This document shows positions 7,026 to 14,454 of a DNA stretch of 14,481 nucleotides, in pieces (the stretch's first letter is position 1; each line of letters opens with the position of its first letter). Where the stretch lies: the NCBI GenBank assembly GCA_964451985.1, contig CAYVKB010000062.1:1-14481 (forward strand), in the 5' to 3' direction. The notes under the pieces are model-generated. The model saw only the letters and a program-made list of their open reading frames with translations, had not been told where the DNA came from and ran no database searches. A program made the translations under genes and the position numbers. This stretch comes from GBS-DC sp964451985 (GTDB taxonomy: Bacteria > Armatimonadota > Fimbriimonadia > Fimbriimonadales > GBS-DC).

Positions 7026-8030
7026 ATGGAGCGAGCCATCCATCGCTGGTTAGGGACGACGCTGATGGGACTGTGCGGCGTATATATCGCCGCTTGTAAT
7101 TACATCACCACCCGCGAACAACTCCTGCATGACTATACGGTTGCTGTGAACGAGATACGCCTGACACACGGTTTGCCCCCGCTGAAGCTGAACGCGCAAC
7201 TGTGTGAGGCAGCGCAGGCATACGCTGAGGTGCTGCTGGAGACGGGACAGATTCAACACGCCGACTCGCAAGGGCGACGCGCTGACCATCGAGCGACGCA
7301 GGTAGGCTATTTTTATTCACACTTGGGCGAGAACCTCGCGGCGGGGCAACTTAGCTGGGAACGTACCCTCGAGATGTGGATGCACAGTCGGTCGCATCGT
7401 GCAAACCTGCTGAACCCTGACTACCGCGAGCTGGGTGTGGGCTTCAGTGCAGATGACCGAACACGCTACCGTACTACCTGGACGCAACTGCTGGGCACGC
7501 GGCGGCATGTGTACCCTGTGATTATCAATCTGGACGCACTGGCTACCGACTCGCCCGAGGTATTGGTGTATGTGCATGGCGCGGATGTGGCGAGCGCGAT
7601 GCGCTATCGGATTGGCGACGGCGCATGGAGCGAATGGCAGATGCCGCAAGCATGGCTGCGCTGTGAGCTGCCCGCGGGCGAGGGCTGGCGCACCGTCACG
7701 GTGCAGTTGCAAATCGGCGATCGGTGGTATCTGGCGTCGGATGAGATTTACCTACAGAGTCAATTCGTCTTCACGCAGGTCGCGGGCGACCGCGAGGGCA
7801 ATCACAAAGCGAACCCCTGCGTTCTTGAGGGCGCGGGCGCAGGCGTCGAGCGTACTCCCTGTGGTGAACACGTCGTCCAGCAGCCACACAGTGCGCCCGC
7901 GCACCGCGTCGGGGCGGTTGACCTCGAACGCATTTTGCACATTTTGCAGTCGCTCTGCGCCGCTCAGCCCCACCTGCGGGCGACGGTAGAACCGTCGGCG
8001 CAGCCAGTCGGTTCGCACGGGAACGCTTGA
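7026..8030 (+). CDS. CAP/SCP-domain (SCP/Tpx-1/Ag5/PR-1) putative lipoprotein with antisense-derived tail
   Basis: A 334-residue protein. ATG 7026 is preferred over 7020 because GAGGG (7015-7019) lies 6 nt before it. The N-terminus is a lipoprotein-type signal ending in IAAC, with lipidation expected at Cys24. Residues about 30-165 are a bacterial CAP domain: LGENLAAG, then MWMHSRSHRANLLNPDYRELGVGF, the family signature. Bacterial CAP proteins are extracytoplasmic and mostly of unknown function; some act in spore or envelope biology. Residues about 170-242 look like a small beta-sandwich (YRIGDGAWSEW, then VTVQLQIGDRWYLASDEIYL). After that the frame runs 279 nt (about 92 residues) antisense to the end of comF, with no family-like sequence. 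The natural end was probably near 7755, where one C-to-T change in CAG or in CAA (7761) would create a stop. Confidence 0.8.
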   Translation: MERAIHRWLGTTLMGLCGVYIAACNYITTREQLLHDYTVAVNEIRLTHGLPPLKLNAQLCEAAQAYAEVLLETGQIQHADSQGRRADHRATQVGYFYSHLGENLAAGQLSWERTLEMWMHSRSHRANLLNPDYRELGVGFSADDRTRYRTTWTQLLGTRRHVYPVIINLDALATDSPEVLVYVHGADVASAMRYRIGDGAWSEWQMPQAWLRCELPAGEGWRTVTVQLQIGDRWYLASDEIYLQSQFVFTQVAGDREGNHKANPCVLEGAGAGVERTPCGEHVVQQPHSAPAHRVGAVDLERILHILQSLCAAQPHLRATVEPSAQPVGSHGNA

Positions 8031-8468
8031 CCACTCACTGAGCCAGTGGGCAATTAGCTCCGCCTGATTGAACCCGCGCATCGTGCGCCGTGCGGGGTGA
8101 ATCGGCGCGGGCACAATCGCGTCTACTTGCAACAGTGCGGCGCGTTCGGGAGCCTGTAGGGCATCCCACAGCAGCGACGCGAGCGGCTCGGCAGCGCGCC
8201 ACCAGCGACGGAACTTAAGGTTCAACACTGCGCGACGCACGCTGCCTACATACAGTCCACCACAAACCGCAGTATCAAACGCATAATCGCAATCCAGACA
8301 GGCACGGCAGTCGCCCATGTTGCGCACGGGTGCACCGCAACGCCTACAAGCAGGGGGCAGAATCGGCGCGAGGCGTGCTTCACACGCTTGGCAGAGCGTT
8401 TCGTGCTGGAACCGCCCGCACGCCACACACCGCGACGGATACAACACGCGCCACAGCGCCCTGAACAT
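7752..8468 (-). CDS. comF: ComF-family phosphoribosyltransferase-like protein
   Basis: A 238-residue cytosolic protein of ordinary ComF length. The N-terminus carries cysteine pairs typical of the family's double zinc ribbon: Cys14/17, 26/29, 41/44 and 54/57/60. The C-terminal domain has the type I phosphoribosyltransferase fold, with the PRPP-binding motif VWLLDDVFTTGSTLDAC (about 194-210) and the family run RGFNQAELIA (131-140). In naturally transformable bacteria ComF (GntX in E. coli) is needed for DNA uptake or processing of the incoming strand; whether this organism is competent is not shown here. It starts 3 nt after the BON gene stop, with GAGG immediately before its ATG, so the two are probably one operon. 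Its last 92 or so codons are overlapped by the convergent CAP reading frame. Confidence 0.92.
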   Translation of the reverse strand: MFRALWRVLYPSRCVACGRFQHETLCQACEARLAPILPPACRRCGAPVRNMGDCRACLDCDYAFDTAVCGGLYVGSVRRAVLNLKFRRWWRAAEPLASLLWDALQAPERAALLQVDAIVPAPIHPARRTMRGFNQAELIAHWLSEWSSVPVRTDWLRRRFYRRPQVGLSGAERLQNVQNAFEVNRPDAVRGRTVWLLDDVFTTGSTLDACARALKNAGVRFVIALAVARDLREDELTL

Positions 8469-8471
8469 GCC

Positions 8472-8708
8472 TCAGCGGTAAATCACATCCAGTACCACAT
8501 CCCGAATGCCCGGACGCTGGCGCAAAATGCGACGAATCAATTCCATCTCCGCCTTGATATCGATATCGTGTCCGCGCATCCCGCTCACCGTGCCCCGCAG
8601 GTACACCACGCCGTGAAATACCTGCACATCCATCCGCGAGGAGTCGATATGGCGCTTGCTAATCTCGCGCAACACCATCCGACGGGTCTCTACATCCGCT
8701 AATGCCAT
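8472..8708 (-). CDS. Small BON-domain protein
   Basis: A 78-residue protein made almost entirely of one BON-like domain: an amphipathic helix, the strand pair VQVFHGVVYLRGTV (about 28-41), a second helix (HDIDIKAEMELIRRIL) and the closing strand RDVVLDVIYR. BON domains occur in envelope-associated and osmotic-stress proteins and are thought to bind phospholipids or ligands. No signal peptide is visible, so this one is probably cytoplasmic or membrane-peripheral. AGGAGG (complement of 8717-8722) sits 8 nt before the ATG and TATAAT (complement of 8728-8733) lies just upstream, although that box is close enough to the ribosome binding site that its use as a -10 would give a very short leader. 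The gene is followed after 3 nt by comF. Precise role unknown. Confidence 0.8.
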   Translation of the reverse strand: MALADVETRRMVLREISKRHIDSSRMDVQVFHGVVYLRGTVSGMRGHDIDIKAEMELIRRILRQRPGIRDVVLDVIYR

Positions 8709-9004
8709 CGTTTATGCCTCCTGCCTAATTATAGCCCATTCGCATGGGAAAGGCACGCCTTTTTCACACTCACCGCCCGAAGCGCCACTCGCTAATCAGC
8801 CAGTGATTGCCTTATAACTAGCTCACACGGTGTCGCGTACGCCCCGAACGCAAGTGCACCGAAAGTGTCTGTAGGGTACATCCGCGCTGTAGGGGCGAGC
8901 ATTCCTGCTAAATCCGCGCCTATCCCCCTAAAGAACTCATCAAGCCCTGCCGATAATCCCCACAGCAAATTTGCGGAGAATCCACCCAACAGGGGGTTGA
9001 CGGA
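8709..9004. other. Intergenic region between the BON gene and flagellin
   Basis: About 296 bp between divergent genes. The left edge holds the BON Shine-Dalgarno and a TATAAT box (minus strand). The right half holds a sigma-28 promoter match for flagellin (8929-8956) and its ribosome binding site AGGGGG (8991-8996). A minus-strand reading frame of 65 codons (8792-8989) begins with TTG without a ribosome binding site and looks fortuitous. I see nothing else between 8740 and 8920. Confidence 0.5.
8929..8956 (+). promoter_or_regulatory. Sigma-28 (FliA/SigD)-type promoter of flagellin
   Basis: TAAA (8929-8932) and a perfect GCCGATAA (8949-8956) are separated by 16 nt; the consensus is TAAA-N15-GCCGATAA. 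Transcription would begin near 8962, giving a leader of about 43 nt that includes the AGGGGG ribosome binding site. Flagellin genes are classical sigma-28 targets, which makes this match convincing. Confidence 0.72.
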
Positions 9005-10471
9005 ATGAGTCTACGGATTAATACGAATATCCAGTCGCAGAATGCGCTGCGGAATGTGAGCCTCACATCCGATACGATGGGGCGCACCATTGAGCGCCTG
9101 GCTTCGGGCTTGCGCGTGAATCGCGCGGCGGACGACCCCGCCGGGCTGATTATCTCGGAGAACCTGCGGTCACAAATCACGGGCTTGCAGCAAGCCGTGA
9201 ATAATGCACAGGACGCGGTGAACATGATTAAGACCGCCGAAGCCGCGCTGGATGAGGTGCATAACGCGCTACGCACGATGCGCCAGCTCGTGCTACACGC
9301 CGCGAACACGGGTGTGAACGACTATTCCGCGCTGCAGGCAGACCAGACTCAAATCCGCGCGCTAGTCGACAGTATCAACCGCATCGCGGAGCAGACCTCC
9401 TTCGGCACGAAGAAACTGCTGGATGGCACCTCGGGCATCAGCGCGGCGGTGACGAATCCCACACGGATTGCCGGAATCTTCATTGGGGGGATTTTCAACA
9501 ATTTCGCGACCGATAGCGGCGCAGTGACGCTACAGGTCACCACCGCCGCCACTCGCGCGACAGTGATTGGTACACGCACCTTCGCCGCAGGCACGACGCT
9601 CGCCAGCTTGATGGGAACGCCTGCTGGGAATGTGGTCATCAACGGATACACGATTACCTCCGACGCTAACGAGACGGTTGGTAGCTTCATCGATAAAATA
9701 AACGCCGTATCGCATATTACAGGCGTGATGGCGAACTTCAATCTAACGACCCGGCGGATTGAGCTGCGCCATAGGGAGTACGGCAGCCAGTTCGAGGTGA
9801 ACCTGCATGACACGGTAGGCGTGATTCTTAACGCGGCGGGCAACGCCTCCAACTCTGGGGCGGACGCTGTTGCCACTGTGATTGCCAACACAGTGAACGG
9901 TGTGCAGACCGTAACCTTCACGGGCGGGCAGGCAACAGGCGATTCGGGGCTGCGCCTGCGCGACGGCTATGGGAATGTGATTACCCTCACCGAAGCGGGC
10001 AACGACACCACGTTGGCAGCGGCGCAAGTGGCAGTCGTGACGGCAGGGTTGTTGCAGTTTCAGGTGGGTGCAAACGCGGGACAGTTCGTGCGTTTCTCCC
10101 TAATGGATGTGAACGCTGCCAAACTGGGCACAACGGTCGTGCCAAACCAGAGCCTCGCCACTATCGATATCACGCAGCCGAACTCCACCGACAACGCGCT
10201 GCGCATCATCGACGCGGCGATTGGTGAAATCTCCAAGTTGCGCGGCGACATGGGGGCGTTCCAGCGCTATGTGCTGGAGAGCAATGTCCGCTCGCTGAAC
10301 GTCGCTCGCGAGAACGTGATGGCGAGCGAGTCCACCATTCGCGACGCCGATTTCGCGCTGGAGATTTCGAACTTCACCAAACAGCAGATTCTGATGCAGT
10401 CGGGCATGTCGGTGCTGGCACAGGCAAACTCCGCGCCGCAAACCGTGCTGCAACTGCTGCAACGGCTCTAA
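9005..10471 (+). CDS. fliC: Flagellin
   Basis: A 488-residue flagellin, the filament subunit exported by the flagellar type III apparatus. The conserved N-terminal D0/D1 part (about 1-145) opens MSLRINTNIQSQNALRN and includes ERLASGLRVNRAADDPAG. The conserved C-terminal D1/D0 part (about 385-488) includes DNALRIIDAAIGEISKLRGDMGAFQ in part and ends in VLQLLQRL. The central variable region (about 150-380) contains a flagellin-IN-like motif (about 208-268): NVVINGYTITSD, INAVSHITGVMANF and IELRHREYGSQFEVNL. The rest of the insert is rich in Thr, Ala, Gly and Asn and presumably surface exposed. AGGGGG lies 8 nt before the ATG. No FliS, FliD or other flagellar gene lies nearby, so the gene is isolated from its cluster. 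The symbol hag would suit equally well. Confidence 0.97.
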   Translation: MSLRINTNIQSQNALRNVSLTSDTMGRTIERLASGLRVNRAADDPAGLIISENLRSQITGLQQAVNNAQDAVNMIKTAEAALDEVHNALRTMRQLVLHAANTGVNDYSALQADQTQIRALVDSINRIAEQTSFGTKKLLDGTSGISAAVTNPTRIAGIFIGGIFNNFATDSGAVTLQVTTAATRATVIGTRTFAAGTTLASLMGTPAGNVVINGYTITSDANETVGSFIDKINAVSHITGVMANFNLTTRRIELRHREYGSQFEVNLHDTVGVILNAAGNASNSGADAVATVIANTVNGVQTVTFTGGQATGDSGLRLRDGYGNVITLTEAGNDTTLAAAQVAVVTAGLLQFQVGANAGQFVRFSLMDVNAAKLGTTVVPNQSLATIDITQPNSTDNALRIIDAAIGEISKLRGDMGAFQRYVLESNVRSLNVARENVMASESTIRDADFALEISNFTKQQILMQSGMSVLAQANSAPQTVLQLLQRL

Positions 10472-10498
10472 CGACAGCGAGTGAAATAGACGAAGGAA

Positions 10499-10558
10499 TT
10501 CATCAGCGGGGACGCTGATGCTACGCGAGCGCGTTGCGTTGGCGTCCCCGCTGATGAA
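10499..10558. terminator. 17-bp perfect inverted repeat between flagellin and larC
   Basis: Arms 10499-10515 (TTCATCAGCGGGGACGC) and 10542-10558 are perfectly complementary around a 26-nt loop that itself can form ACGC-GAGC-GCGT. It sits between the stops of two convergent genes, as a bidirectional terminator would. The only T-run is a short TTTT two bases after the right arm, so classical intrinsic termination is not certain; a REP-like element is an alternative. Confidence 0.6.
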
Positions 10559-10571
10559 GGTTTTAGGGTAT

Positions 10572-11756
10572 CTAATCTCCACCCTCGTGTGCCTTTTGAA
10601 CAGCCTCCTGCATAATCGCGTAGAGGGGCACGCTGTGCTTTTGGGCGAGCGCGGCGCAGTCTTCATATTCGGGTGCAAGATGCGCCACACGCCCACCGTC
10701 GAACGCGCGTTTGACCCGCACGACGCCGTACGCCGTCTGCACATGCAAGTGGTCGCGCTGCAAGCAACGGCGGTTCATCAGGTGGTAGCGCACGCCGAGT
10801 GTGGGCGTCTCGCGCAGCAACAGATTCATTAGTGCGTCGGCGCGTTCGGGCGAGGCGAGCAACGTGAGATGCACGCCGGGGCGGTTCTTTTTCATCTGCA
10901 CAGGCGTGAAAAACACATCGAGCGCGCCCTCTGTGAGCGCGCGCTCCATGACATAGCCCAGCTGCTGCGGTGTGGCGTTGTCTAAGTTGGTTTCTATCTG
11001 CACGATACCCTCCCAATCACCGGCGGGCGATTGAAGCGCGTCGGTCGACTCGCCCACAAAAATGCGCAGCAGGTTAGGCAGCGGTCGGTTCGCGTGTCCT
11101 GCGCCGTAGCCGATGTGTTCCCACTGCATGGGGGGCTGCAGCCCGAAGCGATGGCTCAGCGCAACCGCCAGTGCTGCGCCTGTGGGCGTGACAGTCTCCC
11201 CCTGAATGGCGATTCCGTAAGTCGGGACACCGCGCAGCAGCTCCACCACTGCAGGTGCAGGTAGGGGCAGCGAGCCGTGTGCCGCCTGCACGAACCCGCG
11301 TCCCATCGGCAACGGCGAGCACACGATCCGCTCCACGCCCAGCGCGTGGAAACCCCAGCATGCGCCCACGACATCCAGAATCGCATCGACGGCACCCACC
11401 TCGTGGAAATGCACACGGTCGGGCGTTGTGCCGTGTACTGCCGCTTCCGCTTCGGCAAGGCGTGTGAACACTGCGGCGGCATTTTGCTGCACGACGGGGG
11501 GCAAGTCACCTTGCTCGATAATCTCCAGCACATCGCTCAGGTGGCGATGAGGCTGCTCCTCGTCATGCGTAATATAGACCCGTCGCGCGTAGATGGCTTC
11601 TATCTCCACGCGCTCGCTGCGCCACTGCCAGCCTGAAATGGGCAGCGTGCGCAGCGTATCGAGCAGCTCACGTTCCGAAACACCGGCTTCAATCAGCGCT
11701 GCGAGCGTCATATCGCCCGCGATTCCTCCGATACAGTCTAGATAGGCCAGTTTCAT
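10572..11756 (-). CDS. larC: LarC nickel-pincer cofactor nickel chelatase/insertase (DUF111)
   Basis: A 394-residue cytosolic protein matching LarC over its full length. Motifs in order: LDCIGGIAGDM (6-16), VHFHEVGAVDAILDVVG (115-131), GRGFVQAAHGSLPLPAPA (152-169), TPTGAAL (190-196), ETNLDNATP (255-263), then ALDVFFTPVQMKKNRPG (278-294) and PEYEDC (362-367). Known LarC uses CTP to insert nickel into pyridinium-3,5-bisthiocarboxylic acid mononucleotide, completing the cofactor of lactate racemase and related LarA enzymes. The gene is one continuous frame, unlike the frameshifted larC1/larC2 of Lactobacillus plantarum. No larA, larB or larE lies in this window. It begins inside the stop of the amine oxidase gene (4-nt overlap) with GGAGG (complement of 11761-11765) 4 nt upstream. 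Confidence 0.95.
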   Translation of the reverse strand: MKLAYLDCIGGIAGDMTLAALIEAGVSERELLDTLRTLPISGWQWRSERVEIEAIYARRVYITHDEEQPHRHLSDVLEIIEQGDLPPVVQQNAAAVFTRLAEAEAAVHGTTPDRVHFHEVGAVDAILDVVGACWGFHALGVERIVCSPLPMGRGFVQAAHGSLPLPAPAVVELLRGVPTYGIAIQGETVTPTGAALAVALSHRFGLQPPMQWEHIGYGAGHANRPLPNLLRIFVGESTDALQSPAGDWEGIVQIETNLDNATPQQLGYVMERALTEGALDVFFTPVQMKKNRPGVHLTLLASPERADALMNLLLRETPTLGVRYHLMNRRCLQRDHLHVQTAYGVVRVKRAFDGGRVAHLAPEYEDCAALAQKHSVPLYAIMQEAVQKAHEGGD

Positions 11757-13138
11757 AGGACCTCCAGCACTTCACGGGCGGCGCGTTCACCCGACTCGAT
11801 TGCGCCGTCAATATACCCCATCCAGCGTGTGGCAGTCTCCGTGCCTGCCCAGAAGATCCTGCCGATGGGCTGACGCAGGGCACGCCCGAACTGCGTCCAT
11901 GCGCCAGGCGGAAAGTGTGCTCCATAGCATCCCCGCGACCAGGTTTCCGCGCTCCAATCGTGGTCGAGGTACAGTTCGGGCTTGCCGGCGCGCTCACCGA
12001 AGTAGCGCACCAGGCACTGCAGCGTCGCCTCGCGCCGCGCTTCGAGTCCCGCCGCGCTCATCCGCCGCGCCGATGCGCCCTCCATAAAGCCCAGTAGAAT
12101 CCCGCACGCGCCGTTGGGGGGCGAGTTGTCAAAAACCAAGTGCAACGGCTCCAAGTCGCTCGTCACGAAACCGTTCAGCCCCTGTTCGCGCCAGAAGGGA
12201 CGGTCGTACACGGCGAAGCACTTAATGACCGAGCCGTTGGGCAAGCGTTGTGTAAGTTGGTCGCGTGCGGCGGGTAGGGGCGGGTCGTACTCGATGCGTC
12301 CCGCGAGTGTGGGGGGTACCGCCACTATCACTGCGCGCGCCGCGTAGGTCGCTCCAGACTGCGTAATTGCCTGCACGCGGTCGTCGCGTTGTAGAATCTG
12401 GCGCACGGGCTGGTTTAGAATTACGTGTTCCCCCAACGGCTCGGCAAGTCGCAAGGCGAGGCTTTGCGCGCCTTCTGTGAATCGATCTTGTTGCGCCCCG
12501 CCACGCGTGTTGCTCAGTCGCTCCACCCCGCCGCCCGAATGGATGTAAAACAGCGCGTGCAGCAGCGAGAACTCGTACGGCTCGGCGGCGAATACCGCCT
12601 CCGAGAAAAGTTTCATCCCCCACCGCCCGACGCGCGTGCGCATCGCCTGCTCGATCCAGCTGGCAAAGGTCAGCGAGTCCCACGCTTCCGCGTGCGGAGC
12701 GTCCCACGGGGCGTGCAAGGGGACTTGGTGCGCCATTTTATCCAATTTAGCGATGGCGTTGCCGAAATCGAGCAGAGGCAGCATCCCCAGTTTGGGAACA
12801 GTGCCTGCATACCGCCGCACATGACCGCCATAATAGACGAGGCTCTCCCCGTCGGTATAGGTGGGGAACAGCGTCAAGCCCAGTTGCTGCGTGAGGGCGT
12901 AAGCGCGCTCTTGCGTGGGACCCAGCCACTGTCCGCCTAAGTCGATCCAGCAGTGGGGCGCAAGCGCGTGGCGCAGCAGCCTGCCCCCAACCCGCTCACG
13001 CGCCTCCAGCACGATGACGGATTTGCCCTGCCGCGTGAGCGTTTGCGCCGCGACCAGCCCCGCCACGCCCGCGCCCACAATCAGCACATCGGCTTCGAAA
13101 GACATCGCTACCGTTCTGATTTCGATAGCAAGCAACAT
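11753..13138 (-). CDS. Flavin monoamine oxidase-like protein (amine oxidase family)
   Basis: A 461-residue FAD-dependent amine oxidase. The N-terminal dinucleotide-binding motif VLIVGAGVAGL (18-28), the following ARERVGGR (46-53) and the GG motif LGGQWLGP are the family signature. The C-terminal part is very close to animal MAO: SRGCYGAHFPPG (401-412), RIFWAGTETATRW (427-439) and GYIDGAIESGERAAREVL. Cys404 lies at the position that links FAD covalently in MAO-A/B, Tyr405 and Tyr442 match the aromatic cage, and Lys306 in NGSVIKCF matches the active-site lysine. It should oxidise an amine to an aldehyde with release of ammonia and peroxide; the substrate is unknown. It ends directly after the catalytic domain with no membrane tail. 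A second possible start at 13105 (Met12) would leave the FAD motif close to the N-terminus. Translationally coupled to larC. Confidence 0.93.
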   Translation of the reverse strand: MLLAIEIRTVAMSFEADVLIVGAGVAGLVAAQTLTRQGKSVIVLEARERVGGRLLRHALAPHCWIDLGGQWLGPTQERAYALTQQLGLTLFPTYTDGESLVYYGGHVRRYAGTVPKLGMLPLLDFGNAIAKLDKMAHQVPLHAPWDAPHAEAWDSLTFASWIEQAMRTRVGRWGMKLFSEAVFAAEPYEFSLLHALFYIHSGGGVERLSNTRGGAQQDRFTEGAQSLALRLAEPLGEHVILNQPVRQILQRDDRVQAITQSGATYAARAVIVAVPPTLAGRIEYDPPLPAARDQLTQRLPNGSVIKCFAVYDRPFWREQGLNGFVTSDLEPLHLVFDNSPPNGACGILLGFMEGASARRMSAAGLEARREATLQCLVRYFGERAGKPELYLDHDWSAETWSRGCYGAHFPPGAWTQFGRALRQPIGRIFWAGTETATRWMGYIDGAIESGERAAREVLEVL

Positions 13139-13150
13139 ATTCCTATGCGG

Positions 13151-13183
13151 GAAGCCGTCGGCAAGGGGGACTTCTATTTTTTC
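13151..13183 (+). terminator. Possible weak intrinsic terminator
   Basis: GAAGCC (13151-13156) can pair with GG-A-CTTC (13168-13174, one bulged base), followed by TATTTTTTC (13175-13183). It would stop plus-strand transcription that is antisense to the amine oxidase, before the DUF1080 gene. The stem is short and the loop long, so support is weak. Confidence 0.2.
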
Positions 13184-13287
13184 TCCCGTACGCGGAAGAG
13201 GGGAGGGCTTGACAATCTCTCAACCCGTAGGCTCTGTCTCGCTCAACACCGATAGGGACTCACGCCACTTAGCCGAATCAGAATGCT

Positions 13288-14454
13288 ATGATTAGGGCAC
13301 TGGGAGTGTACGCAGGGGTGTTGGGGCTACTTGCGCTCTGCGGGGCGCAGGGGCTGTCGGCGCAGGAACGGCGCGAAGGGTTCCGACCGCTGTTCAACGG
13401 ACGCAACCTGCAGGGCTGGAAGGTGTACGCAGGCGCAAACTGGCGTGTCCAAAATCGTGAACTCATCGGACCCAGCGACAGCGCCGGCTGGATTGGCACA
13501 ACGGATGAGTACGACAACTTCATCTTTCGCGGCGAATACTGGATCGACAGGGGCGACACCAGCGAAAGCAACAGCGGCGTGTTCTTCCGCGCCCAGAAAA
13601 CCACCACCCCGTGGAACGACGGCTACGAAATGCAAATCAGCCTGCAGGACGAACGCAATCCCACCGGTAGCATCTATAACCGCGTGCCCACAAACCTGAC
13701 GCGCATGCGTGAAATCGCTCCCGAAAAACAGTGGAACACCTTCGAAATCCGCGCCTGCGGCTCACACATCCAAATCACCATCAACGGTGAGAGGGTGCAG
13801 GACTGCGACCTGCACGAGTTCAAGCGTGGTGTGATAGGCTTGCAGCAACACCACCCAGGCGTCACAGTGAAGTATCGCAACTTGCGCCTCAAGCGGCTCA
13901 GCCCGCGCGAGTGCGACGAGGGCTGGCAATCGCTTTTCAATGGGAAAGACCTCACGGGCTGGTTCGCCACAGGGATGGCGCGCTGGAGCGTGAAAGACGG
14001 CGCGATTGTCGGCGAGGCAGGTATGGGACACCTGTTCACCGAGCAGACCTTTAGCGATTTTGAGCTACGCGCGATGATTCGCATCCGTCCGTTCCGCGAG
14101 AACTCGCCGATGAACCCGAACAACGGCATTTACTTCCGCGCTCAGCCCAACCCTGAGAACCGCAACAACTGGCCTGTGGGCTACGAGGCGCAAGTGTACA
14201 ACCACGCAGCGCGCGGCGACTATATCACAGGCTCACTGTATAACCGCGTGATGGCGAGCCGCCTGCTCACGCGCGACGGGGAGTGGTTCTCGATGCGCAT
14301 TCGCGCCAAGGGCGACCACATCCAGATTTTTGTGAACGGGCAGAAGGTGGTGGATACGCGTAATAGTGATTTCAAGGCGGGGCATATCGCCATCCAGTGC
14401 CACGACCCGTTCACAATTATCGAGACACGCGACATCTACTGGCGACCATTGTAG
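13288..14454 (+). CDS. Secreted protein with two tandem DUF1080 (3-keto-disaccharide hydrolase-type) domains
   Basis: A 388-residue protein with a signal peptide (about 1-25, ending GLSAQ). It contains two copies of the DUF1080 concanavalin-like fold. Copy 1 (about 32-203) has FRPLFNGRNLQGWKV, SNSGVFFRAQ, GYEMQI, GSIYNR and IQITINGERVQDCD. Copy 2 (about 212-388) has WQSLFNGKDLTGWFA, NNGIYFRAQ, GYEAQVYNH, GSLYNR and IQIFVNGQKVVDTRN. Characterised DUF1080 members hydrolyse 3-keto-glycosides or bind sugars; others have no known activity. A duplication within one gene is the simplest origin. The upstream spacer (13139-13287) contains a TTGACA at 13209 but no -10 box at proper distance, and no Shine-Dalgarno precedes the ATG. 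No hairpin was found after the stop, only CTTTTTATC at 14458-14466. Confidence 0.92.
   Translation: MIRALGVYAGVLGLLALCGAQGLSAQERREGFRPLFNGRNLQGWKVYAGANWRVQNRELIGPSDSAGWIGTTDEYDNFIFRGEYWIDRGDTSESNSGVFFRAQKTTTPWNDGYEMQISLQDERNPTGSIYNRVPTNLTRMREIAPEKQWNTFEIRACGSHIQITINGERVQDCDLHEFKRGVIGLQQHHPGVTVKYRNLRLKRLSPRECDEGWQSLFNGKDLTGWFATGMARWSVKDGAIVGEAGMGHLFTEQTFSDFELRAMIRIRPFRENSPMNPNNGIYFRAQPNPENRNNWPVGYEAQVYNHAARGDYITGSLYNRVMASRLLTRDGEWFSMRIRAKGDHIQIFVNGQKVVDTRNSDFKAGHIAIQCHDPFTIIETRDIYWRPL

Noticed and set aside
8792..8989. 65-codon minus-strand frame upstream of flagellin
   Set aside because: It starts with TTG, lacks a ribosome binding site, and overlaps the flagellin promoter; the product resembles nothing I know.
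10518..10832. Plus-strand frame after flagellin
   Set aside because: It begins inside the hairpin and runs antisense to the conserved C-terminus of LarC.
13209..13214. Perfect TTGACA -35 box before the DUF1080 gene
   Set aside because: No acceptable -10 hexamer lies 15-19 nt downstream, so it cannot be called a promoter.
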